Assembly: GCA_030538425.1 (NCBI GenBank)
Contig: JAUNTZ010000028.1
Coordinates: forward strand, 1 to 35,734
Source of the DNA: Paracoccus sp. (in: a-proteobacteria)
GTDB lineage: Bacteria > Pseudomonadota > Alphaproteobacteria > Rhodobacterales > Rhodobacteraceae
DNA: 35,734 nucleotides
Direction: 5' to 3'
The notes under the pieces were generated by a model. That model was given only the letters and a program-made list of their open reading frames with translations. It was not told where the DNA came from and made no database searches. Positions 25,985-32,506 of this stretch are shown piece after piece (position 1 is the first letter of the stretch; the number at the start of each line of letters is the position of its first letter). Both the position numbers and the translations under genes were made by a program.

Positions 25985-26575
25985 GGGCGGGTGGGGTTAT
26001 GCGCTGATTAGGGAAGACCCGGCGTCGGGCGGCCTTGAACGAAGCGCCGGTTTTGGGCGCGGCTGCGGGTGGCGATTTTGGTCGCCCGGCAAGACGGCGC
26101 GATAGAAGCGGTGATTTTGTGCGGGTCGATCAGATCAGTCGCTTGCGGGGAGCCTTGAACAGGCCGAAACGTTTCGCAAATCTGCGGATGTCGTCGGACG
26201 TGTCGTATCGGTCGTTGACCGCCGGATCAGTAGCCTGATCTTAGCTTGCGCTTCGGCGGTGTTCTTCTTCTAGGATTCGATCTCGGACGGCTTCAGCCTG
26301 TTCAAACTCCGCCAACTATCTCGCTTTGAGTGCGGCGAGGGCTTTAAAACCTTATCCCTTCGTCCGTCGAAAGCAGTTTTCACAGTCGCTATGGTTTTCA
26401 CAGCGTTCGGACAATTTTCAACGGGAAACCGTCAGCTTGACGCTGTAGCCCCTTCCCATCAGCGCCGCAGAAGCCCTGACATCACCTCCGGCAGCCTCGA
26501 TATGAGCGCCCCTCGGGTCAAAGCGCCACCCACCGCCACAACCCTAAAGATCCCCACCAAAACCGCCGCCCCGGC
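25985..26575. other. 590-base gene-poor stretch
   Basis: No intact gene is supported between the DUF2235 stop and the marR-type gene. The stretch from ~26200 to 26420 is noticeably less GC-rich than its surroundings and includes the decayed frame at 26130-26352. I see no tRNA, no insertion-sequence ends and no promoter I would defend. Two near-identical motifs, GTTTTCACAG / GGTTTTCACA, lie at about 26374-26401. Confidence 0.6.
26130..26352 (-). pseudogene. Decayed reading frame of unknown family
   Basis: On the minus strand one frame reads GFKALAALKAR, a TAG stop, LAEFEQAEAVRDRILEEEHR, a TAA stop, then DQATDPAVNDRYDTSDD and IRRFAKRFGLFKAPRKRLI before a TGA at 26130-26132. The protein-like composition (charged, helical) stays in one frame across both stops. 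Both stops are one base from a Gln codon. It looks like the remnant of a small basic protein; I do not recognise the family. Confidence 0.4.
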
Positions 26576-27043
26576 TCACCCATCCTCAAGCCGGTCGCGC
26601 AGGGCGCGCAGGACCGGGACGGTGGCGCGGATGCGGTCGGTGCCGATATCGCGCACGATGTCGGTCATCGCGGGCATGATCGCGGCCAGGGCGGCGTCTC
26701 GGGCGGCGCGGCCTGCCGGGCTGATCGACACGAACTTGCGCCGCGCATCGTCCCAGTCAGGGCGGATATGGACGTAACCCGCCCATTCCAGCCGCGCCAG
26801 CGTGTTCGACATGGCGCCTCGGGTCAGGTGGAACGCCTCGGCCAGCTGGGCGGGGCTGCGCTCTTCATTGATATGCGCCAGAAGGTTGATCACCGAGAAA
26901 TGTGAGATCTGCATCCCGCCGGGCAGGACATTGCCCAGCATCGCCCGCGCCAGCTGTTCCACGATCAGCAGCTCGGAAAACAGGCTGGCCGCCAGCGATT
27001 CATGCGCCGGTGAGCTGCCAGGGATCTGCGCGTTCTCGTTCAC
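26576..27043 (-). CDS. MarR-family transcriptional regulator
   Basis: A 155-residue winged-helix protein with a long N-terminal helix, recognition helix region RSPAQLAEAFHLTRGAMSNTLARLE, and wing YVHIRPDWDDARRKFVSISPAGR, typical of MarR. It starts at a GTG whose last bases overlap the TGA of the nitrilase gene (GTGA), so translation is coupled. It is the last gene of the comF-grxC-nitrilase-marR run. A regulator at the 3' end may sense a product of the operon, but its target is not known. Confidence 0.93.
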   Translation of the reverse strand: MNENAQIPGSSPAHESLAASLFSELLIVEQLARAMLGNVLPGGMQISHFSVINLLAHINEERSPAQLAEAFHLTRGAMSNTLARLEWAGYVHIRPDWDDARRKFVSISPAGRAARDAALAAIMPAMTDIVRDIGTDRIRATVPVLRALRDRLEDG

Positions 27044-27873
27044 GGGCCTGCAAAGCCTCGGCTATGGGACAGGGAGGGGATGCGTGAGCGTGCCGCGCCG
27101 ACATCGGCCAAGTCAAGGGTCAGGACGGTTGCCCCGACCTCCTCGCCCGCATCGGCGATGATCTCACCCCAGGGGTTCACGGCCAGCGAATGGCCATAGC
27201 TGCGCCGCGCGGGGCGGTCGGGGCTGGAGGGCGCGGGATGGGTGCCGGTCTGCGCGGGGGCCAGCACGAAACAGCCGGTCTCAATGGCGCGGGCGCGCAA
27301 CAGCACATGCCAATGCGCCGCGCCGGTTGTGTCGTTGAACGCCGAAGGCACCGTCAGGATCTGCGCCCCGGCCTGCGCAAGCGCTTGATAGAGCACAGGA
27401 AAGCGCAGATCGTAACAGATGCTCAGCCCGATGGGCGCCGGGCCTTGCGCCAGAACGGCGCGGTCCCCGGCGCAATAAGAGGCCGATTCGCGGTAGGATT
27501 CCGTATCCGAGATGGTCACATCGAACATATGGATCTTGTCGTAACGCGCCGCGATGCGCCCGTCCGGCCCGATCAGAAAGCTGCGATTGACGAAACGCTG
27601 GCTGTCCTCTGCCAGCAGCGCGAGCGAGCCGATCAGCAGCCACAGCCCCAGCCGCGCCGCATCCTGCCGCAGCGCGGCAAGGGTCGGGTCGCTGGCCTCA
27701 GGATGCAGCATCTGGCGCATATGGTTGCGGTCGGGCGACAGCAGGTTCGTGCATTCGGGCGTGGCGATCAGCGCGGCGCCCTGACCTGCGGCAGAGGCCA
27801 CAAAATCACGGGTCAGCGGCAGATTCGCCCCCGGATCGTCAGACACGCAAAGCTGGATCAGCCCGATTTTCAC
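27040..27873 (-). CDS. Carbon-nitrogen hydrolase (Nit1/deaminated-glutathione-amidase-like)
   Basis: A 277-residue nitrilase-superfamily enzyme with the full triad: E40 in IATPECTN, K113 in YDKIHMFDV, C153 in LSICYDLRFP. IHMFDVTISD and the preference for a small amide fit the Nit1 group, which cleaves deaminated glutathione. The neighbouring glutaredoxin gene supports a glutathione-linked repair role by context. It starts at a GTG overlapping the glutaredoxin stop by four bases (GTGA), and its own stop overlaps the next GTG in the same way. Confidence 0.93.
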   Translation of the reverse strand: MKIGLIQLCVSDDPGANLPLTRDFVASAAGQGAALIATPECTNLLSPDRNHMRQMLHPEASDPTLAALRQDAARLGLWLLIGSLALLAEDSQRFVNRSFLIGPDGRIAARYDKIHMFDVTISDTESYRESASYCAGDRAVLAQGPAPIGLSICYDLRFPVLYQALAQAGAQILTVPSAFNDTTGAAHWHVLLRARAIETGCFVLAPAQTGTHPAPSSPDRPARRSYGHSLAVNPWGEIIADAGEEVGATVLTLDLADVGAARSRIPSLSHSRGFAGP

Positions 27874-28133
27874 CCCGCAAGGCCCAGCATCTTGTCAAGC
27901 TTGCCGTCGCGGTCAAGCGCGTGCAGATCGTCGCTTCCGCCGATATGTTTGCCGTCGATAAAGATCTGCGGGACGGTGCGGCGGCCATTGGCGCGGCGCG
28001 TCATTCCCTCACGCAGCGAGGGGTCGCGGCTGACATCGGTGTCGTCGAACTGCACGCCCTTATTGGTCAAAAGCCGCTTGGCGGCGATGCAATAGGGGCA
28101 GGTCGGGGTAGAGTAGATTTCGACTTTCGGCAT
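27870..28133 (-). CDS. grxC: Glutaredoxin 3
   Basis: An 87-residue dithiol glutaredoxin, MPKVEIYSTPTCPYC, with active-site C12-P-Y-C15, the cis-Pro TVPQIFIDG and the GSDDL glutathione-binding turn. It reduces disulfides with glutathione in the cytoplasm. The start at 28133 follows GAGGATGCC; an upstream in-frame start adds 14 unrelated residues. Second gene of the comF operon, 66 bases after comF. Confidence 0.96.
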   Translation of the reverse strand: MPKVEIYSTPTCPYCIAAKRLLTNKGVQFDDTDVSRDPSLREGMTRRANGRRTVPQIFIDGKHIGGSDDLHALDRDGKLDKMLGLAG

Positions 28134-28199
28134 GGCATCCTCAAGATTGTTGCGGCGATTATGCGCGGTTTGCACTGTGAATCAAAGCGCCTAAGCCTG

Positions 28200-28937
28200 T
28201 TACGTTCCGTTCATGCCGGGCTGTTTATCGGCCCGCGCCAGAATCGCCACATGGACCGGCCCGGCGCCTGCCGCGCGAATCGCCTGCGTGCAGGCCGCCA
28301 AGGTCGCGCCCGAGGTCATCACGTCATCGACCAGCAGAACCGGCCTGCCAGCCAGATCGGCGCGCGGCGACAGGGCGATGGCGCCGTCCAGATTGGCTAT
28401 GCGCTCGGCCGCGCGGCGGTGGTCCTGCATGGGCGTGTGACGGATGCGGCGCAGCGCCGCCGGGGCATGGGCCAGCCCGTATTCGCGCACCACCACGGAT
28501 GAGAGCAGCGCGGCCTGATTATAGCCGCGTTTGAGCAGCCTGCGCGGATGGATCGGCACCGGCGCGACCACCATATCGGGCAGGATCAGCGGTGCCGCCG
28601 CCCGCGCGACCCAGAGGCCAAGCGCCGGGCCCAGATCGGCCCGCCCGCCATGTTTCAGCGCCAGCGGCAGGCTGCGCCCGATATCGCGATAGGCCACCGC
28701 CGCGCGCCCCCGCGCCCATGGTCGCCTCACCCGCAAGCAGGCATCGCAAAGCGGCTTGCCGCCCGCGGCATCCATATCGCCACCATCGGGCAGCCCGGCG
28801 CCGCAGCAATCGCAGACCAGACCGTTCAGAAACGCACATTTCGGCCAGCAGGCGGGGCAGAGCGCGCCTTCATCCCCCACCGTGTCGCCGCAGGACAGGC
28901 ATTGCGGCGGATAGACCAGCCGGATTGCGGCTTTCAT
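28200..28937 (-). CDS. ComF family protein (phosphoribosyltransferase-like)
   Basis: A 245-residue protein. The N-terminus carries two Cys-rich knuckles (CLSCGD...CPACW and CDCCG...CDACL), followed by the ComF core PVPIHPRRLLKRGYNQAALL and the PRPP-binding signature VLLVDDVMTSGATL. ComF proteins act in DNA uptake in some bacteria, but the role is unproven in most. The start MKAAIRLVYPPQCLSC at 28937 is preferred over an ATG at 28985 that would overlap the divergent methyltransferase gene. Confidence 0.93.
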   Translation of the reverse strand: MKAAIRLVYPPQCLSCGDTVGDEGALCPACWPKCAFLNGLVCDCCGAGLPDGGDMDAAGGKPLCDACLRVRRPWARGRAAVAYRDIGRSLPLALKHGGRADLGPALGLWVARAAAPLILPDMVVAPVPIHPRRLLKRGYNQAALLSSVVVREYGLAHAPAALRRIRHTPMQDHRRAAERIANLDGAIALSPRADLAGRPVLLVDDVMTSGATLAACTQAIRAAGAGPVHVAILARADKQPGMNGT

Positions 28938-28968
28938 CACTGCCGGAACCCCGTTATGAATCGCGCCG

Positions 28969-29826
28969 ATGAAGCCCGCCGCCACAGATCACCCCCAGAC
29001 TGACGCATCGGACCGGCCCCGCCTGACCGATCACGCCACATTGCGCCTGCGACGGGCGCGGGCCAACCGGCAGGGCTTTGCCGATTTCCTGCACCGAATC
29101 GCCATTCTTGAAGTGCAGGATAGGCTCGCAGAGATTAACAAATCGTTTAGCCGCGTGGCGATTGTGACGGATTTTCCCGCGCTCTGGGCCGAGGCCGTGC
29201 CCGGCGCCTCGATCTTCCCCTGCAATGACCGGCTGGATCTGCCGCCGGAACGCGACCTGATCATTCACGCGATGGGGCTGCATTGGGCCGATGACCCGGT
29301 CGGGCAGGTCGTCCAATGCGCCCGCGCGCTGTGCCCCGACGGGCTGTTTCTGGCGGTCGCGCCGGGTGGTGAAACGCTGGCCGAGCTGCGCGAGGTGCTG
29401 TCCCGCGCCGAGATTGCCGAAACCGGCGGGCTGTCGCCGCGCGTCCTTCCAATGGGGGAGATCCGCGATCTGGGCGGGCTGATCGGGCGGGCCGGGCTGG
29501 CGCTGCCGGTGGCCGATCATCTGCGCCAGACCGTGTCCTATCGCGACCTGTTTCATCTGGCCTCTGACCTGCGGGCGATGGGTGAGACGAACGCGATGGA
29601 GGCGCGCCTGCGTCACCCCTCGCGCCGCGCGATCTTCGCGCGCGCCGCCGCCGATTATGCCGAAAGCTATCCCGACCCCGATCATCCGGGCCGCATCCGC
29701 GCCACGTTCGATCTTGTTTTCCTGACCGGCTGGGCGCCCGCGCCCGGCCAGCAACAGCCGCTGAGGCCCGGCTCGGCGCAGATGCGCCTTGCCGATGCCC
29801 TCGCTCGCCAAAAGGACAGCCCATGA
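28969..29826 (+). CDS. BioC/NDUFAF5-like methyltransferase-fold protein
   Basis: A 285-residue protein with the conserved LIIHAMGLHWADDPVGQ, ALCPDGLFLAVAPGGETLAELR and GGLSPRVLPMGEIRDLGGL blocks of alphaproteobacterial SAM-methyltransferase homologues. A canonical glycine-rich SAM motif I is not visible; the equivalent position reads FSRVAIVTDFPALWA. Catalysis or SAM binding is therefore uncertain, though the rest of the fold is conserved. Its stop overlaps the hemH start (ATGA), so the genes are translationally coupled. Divergent from comF with a 31-base gap. Confidence 0.85.
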   Translation: MKPAATDHPQTDASDRPRLTDHATLRLRRARANRQGFADFLHRIAILEVQDRLAEINKSFSRVAIVTDFPALWAEAVPGASIFPCNDRLDLPPERDLIIHAMGLHWADDPVGQVVQCARALCPDGLFLAVAPGGETLAELREVLSRAEIAETGGLSPRVLPMGEIRDLGGLIGRAGLALPVADHLRQTVSYRDLFHLASDLRAMGETNAMEARLRHPSRRAIFARAAADYAESYPDPDHPGRIRATFDLVFLTGWAPAPGQQQPLRPGSAQMRLADALARQKDSP

Positions 29827-30854
29827 GCCCCTTCGAACACGCCCCCGCCGATCATCCCGCGATCCCGCGCCCGAAAATCGGCGTGCTGATTGCCAATCTG
29901 GGGACGCCCGACAATTACGATTACTGGTCGATGCGGCGCTATCTGAACGAGTTTCTGTCCGACAAGCGGGTGATCGACTATCCGGCGTGGAAATGGCAGC
30001 CCTTGTTGCAGGGCATCATCCTGACCAAGCGGCCCTTCACCTCGGGCGCGAATTACAAGTCGATCTGGAACCATGAGGCCGGGGAGAGCCCGCTGATGAC
30101 GATCACGCGCGCTCAGACTGAGGCGCTGCGGGCGCGGGCTGCGCAGCGGTGGGGCGATGATGTCATGGTTGAGTTCTGCATGCGCTATGGCAACCCCTCG
30201 ACGCCCGATGTGCTGGACCGCATGGTCAAGGCGGGGTGTCAGCGGATCGTGTTCCTGCCGCTTTATCCGCAATATGCGGGGGCGACCACGGCGACCGCGA
30301 ATGACCAGTTGTTCCGCGCGCTGATGGCGCAGAAATGGCAACCGGCGGTGCGCACGGTGTCGGCCTATTTCGACCGCCCCGATTACATCGCCGCGCTGGC
30401 GTCAAGCGTGACGCGCGCCCTTGACGGCCACCGCCCGCAAAAGCTGGTTGCCTCCTATCACGGCATGCCCAAACGGTATCTGCTGGAGGGCGACCCCTAT
30501 CATTGCCAATGCCAGAAAACCACGCGCCTGCTGCGTGATGCTTTGGGCTGGGAGGCGGACAGCATCGACACGACCTTCCAGTCGGTCTTCGGGCGCGAGG
30601 AATGGCTCAAGCCCTATACGGTTGAGCATGTCGCCGAACTCGCCCGCGCGGGCCTGACCGATATCGCGGTGATGTCGCCCGCCTTTGCCTCGGATTGCAT
30701 CGAGACGCTGGAGGAGATTCAGGGCGAGATCCGCGAGGCGTTCGAGCATGCGGGCGGCCAGCGATTTACCTATATCCCTTGCCTCAACGACGATGCCGAC
30801 CATATCGACATGCTGACCGATCTGGTCGCCGAAAACCTTGCTGGCTGGATCTGA
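29823..30854 (+). CDS. hemH: Ferrochelatase
   Basis: A 343-residue enzyme inserting Fe2+ into protoporphyrin IX, the last step of heme synthesis. GVLIANLGTPDNYDYWSMRRYLNEFLSDKRVIDY marks the N-terminus in two parts. IVFLPLYPQYAGATTATAND, the catalytic-His motif ASYHGMPKRYLL and SPAFASDCIETLEEIQGE complete the fold. Translation is coupled to the upstream methyltransferase by an ATGA overlap. It is followed after eleven bases by rpe. Confidence 0.98.
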   Translation: MSPFEHAPADHPAIPRPKIGVLIANLGTPDNYDYWSMRRYLNEFLSDKRVIDYPAWKWQPLLQGIILTKRPFTSGANYKSIWNHEAGESPLMTITRAQTEALRARAAQRWGDDVMVEFCMRYGNPSTPDVLDRMVKAGCQRIVFLPLYPQYAGATTATANDQLFRALMAQKWQPAVRTVSAYFDRPDYIAALASSVTRALDGHRPQKLVASYHGMPKRYLLEGDPYHCQCQKTTRLLRDALGWEADSIDTTFQSVFGREEWLKPYTVEHVAELARAGLTDIAVMSPAFASDCIETLEEIQGEIREAFEHAGGQRFTYIPCLNDDADHIDMLTDLVAENLAGWI

Positions 30855-30865
30855 AAGGAAAACAG

Positions 30866-31555
30866 ATGAGCTTTGAGCGTAAGATCAAGATTGCCCCCTC
30901 GATCCTCTCGGCCGATTTTGCCGATTTCGGGCGTGAGATCCGCGCGATTGAGGATCAGGGCGCCGATTGGGTCCATGTCGATGTGATGGACGGGCATTTC
31001 GTGCCGAACCTCACCTTTGGCCCGCCCGCCGTCGCGGCCTTCCGGCGGCATGTGAAAACGGTGATGGATGTCCATCTGATGATCGCGCCGGTGGACCCCT
31101 ATATTCAGGCTTTCGCCGATGCGGGGGCCGATTACATCACCGCCCATCTTGAGGCTGGGCCGCATATTCACCGCACGCTTCAGGCCATTCGTGCGGCGGG
31201 GGCGAAGGCGGGGCTTGCGCTGAACCCCGGCACGCCGGTTGAGGCGGTGGCGCCCTTGCTTGACATGATCGACCTTGTTTGCCTGATGACGGTGAACCCG
31301 GGCTTTGGCGGGCAAAAGTTCATTCATTCTCAGGTCGATCAGTGCCGCCGCTTGCGCCAGATGATCGGGGACCGGCCCATCCATATCGAGATCGACGGCG
31401 GCGTCGATCCCGACACCGCGCCGCTTGTCGCGGCAGCGGGGGCCGATGTTCTGGTCGCGGGTTCCGCGGTGTTCCGGGGCGGCTCGGTCGAGACGCCCGA
31501 GGTCTACGGCCGCAATATCGCCGCCATCCGTGCAGCCGCTGAGGACGCGCAATGA
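30866..31555 (+). CDS. rpe: Ribulose-phosphate 3-epimerase
   Basis: A 229-residue TIM-barrel enzyme interconverting ribulose-5-P and xylulose-5-P. Motifs: KIAPSILSADFADFG, WVHVDVMDGHFVPNLTFGP, VMDVHLMI, LMTVNPGFGGQKFIHSQ, HIEIDGGVDPDTAP. The start is set by AAAGGAAAACAG before ATGAGCTTTGAG. Its 3' end is followed by a duplicated copy of the gph start and then a diverged second copy of its own last codons (31672-31704, reading PIVAIRAAAQ and a stop). Confidence 0.97.
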   Translation: MSFERKIKIAPSILSADFADFGREIRAIEDQGADWVHVDVMDGHFVPNLTFGPPAVAAFRRHVKTVMDVHLMIAPVDPYIQAFADAGADYITAHLEAGPHIHRTLQAIRAAGAKAGLALNPGTPVEAVAPLLDMIDLVCLMTVNPGFGGQKFIHSQVDQCRRLRQMIGDRPIHIEIDGGVDPDTAPLVAAAGADVLVAGSAVFRGGSVETPEVYGRNIAAIRAAAEDAQ

Positions 31556-31559
31556 TCGC

Positions 31560-31672
31560 GGGGGTGCGCTTGCCGTGATCGTGGTCTTTGATCTTGACGG
31601 CACGCTGATCGACAGCGCGGGCCATATCCATCACAGCGCCAATGCGGTGATGGCTGAGCGGGGGTTGCCGCC
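31560..31672. repeat. Direct repeat unit 1 of the rpe/gph duplication
   Basis: 113 bases covering the gph ribosome-site region and first 32 or so codons, repeated at 31709-31821 with three mismatches (149-base offset). Similarity continues leftwards, weaker, into the rpe 3' end. Confidence 0.9.
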
Positions 31673-31727
31673 CCATTGTCGCCATTCGCGCAGCGGCGCA
31701 ATGAGCGAGGGGGTGCGTTTACCGTGA
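31575..31727 (+). pseudogene. Truncated duplicate of the gph 5' end
   Basis: Starting at a GTG at 31575, it reads VIVVFDLDGTLIDSAGHIHH and on to AERGLPP, identical to the gph start except for one Gln/Arg difference. It then runs into non-homologous codons (HCRHSRSG...) and stops at 31725-31727. The product would be 50 residues containing only the first HAD motif, so it cannot be a functional phosphatase. It arose from a partial tandem duplication with gph. Confidence 0.8.
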
Positions 31728-31821
31728 TCGTGGTCTTTGATCTTGACGGCACGCTGATCGACAGCGCGGGCCATATCCATCACAGCGCCAATGCGGTGAT
31801 GGCTGAGCAGGGGTTGCCGCC
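31709..31821. repeat. Direct repeat unit 2 (within the intact gph)
   Basis: The copy of 31560-31672 with three base differences: two in the leader (CGCTTGCC versus CGTTTACC) and one changing Arg to Gln. It leads into the complete gph gene. Confidence 0.9.
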
Positions 31822-32374
31822 TCTGGATCTGGCGACGATCACGGGCTTTGTCGGGCGGGGCCTGCCTGATCTGGTGGCGCGGATACTGGAGCGTCACGGC
31901 GTCACCGATCACAGCCGGGCGCCTGCGCTGATCTCGGACATCGCGCAGCGCTATACCCGAGATCTGCATCTTAACCGGCTTTATCCCGGTGCGCTGACCG
32001 CGCTGCGGCAGCTTGACGCCGAAGGCCACCGGCTTGGCATCTGCACCAACAAGCCGCTGGCGCCGACCCGCGCCGCGCTGGCGCATCTGGAGCTCTCGCC
32101 GCTGTTTCGCGCGGTGATCGGCGGCGACTCGCTGGCTGTGCGCAAGCCTGACCCCGCGCCTTTGCTGCGCGCGGTGGCTGAATGCGGCGGGGAAGGGCCG
32201 GTCGTCTATGTCGGTGACAGCGAGGTTGACGCCGAGACCGCCCTCGCCGCTGATCTGCCCTTTTTGCTTTATACAAAGGGCTATCGGCACAGCCCCGTCT
32301 CAGAGATCCCGCATGAGGCGGCTTTCGACGATTGGGCCGCGCTGCCCGATCTGGCGCGGGCCTGCGCGCGCTGA
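31724..32374 (+). CDS. gph: Phosphoglycolate phosphatase, HAD superfamily
   Basis: A 216-residue HAD hydrolase, IVVFDLDGTLIDS with nucleophile D6 and acid D8, motif II LGICTNKPLAPT, and motifs III/IV around GDSLAVRKPDPAPLL and VVYVGDSEVDAETA. It removes phosphate from 2-phosphoglycolate; the rpe neighbour supports this assignment. The start at GTG 31724, preceded by GAGGGGG, overlaps the stop of the truncated duplicate (GTGA). The upstream alternative starts belong to duplicated sequence. Confidence 0.92.
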   Translation: MIVVFDLDGTLIDSAGHIHHSANAVMAEQGLPPLDLATITGFVGRGLPDLVARILERHGVTDHSRAPALISDIAQRYTRDLHLNRLYPGALTALRQLDAEGHRLGICTNKPLAPTRAALAHLELSPLFRAVIGGDSLAVRKPDPAPLLRAVAECGGEGPVVYVGDSEVDAETALAADLPFLLYTKGYRHSPVSEIPHEAAFDDWAALPDLARACAR

Positions 32375-32430
32375 GGCTGCCATACTTTAGGCTTAGCCCC
32401 TGACATGGGCAGTTGACGGATATGTTACAG

Positions 32431-32453
32431 GCAATAGCCTTCCTTGCTATAGC
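32431..32453. promoter_or_regulatory. Inverted repeat upstream of xoxF (candidate operator)
   Basis: GCAATAGC (32431-32438) and GCTATAGC (32446-32453) form an 8-bp inverted repeat with one mismatch and a 7-base spacer, 54 bases before the xoxF start. A TTGACG hexamer lies at 32413-32418, but I find no convincing -10 at standard spacing. It might bind a regulator of xox expression. Confidence 0.4.
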
Positions 32454-32506
32454 AGCCTGCCCGCCCCATTGGCCGCGCTTGCCGGTTGCTGACATGGGAG
32501 GAAGCA

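Noticed and set aside
26035-26238. Small plus-strand gene in the gene-poor gap
   Set aside because: No ribosome site or family similarity; the opposite strand shows a more protein-like decayed frame.
26374-26401. GTTTTCACA repeats as DnaA boxes or replication origin
   Set aside because: Only two copies, not matching a DnaA box (TTATCCACA), and no surrounding origin genes.
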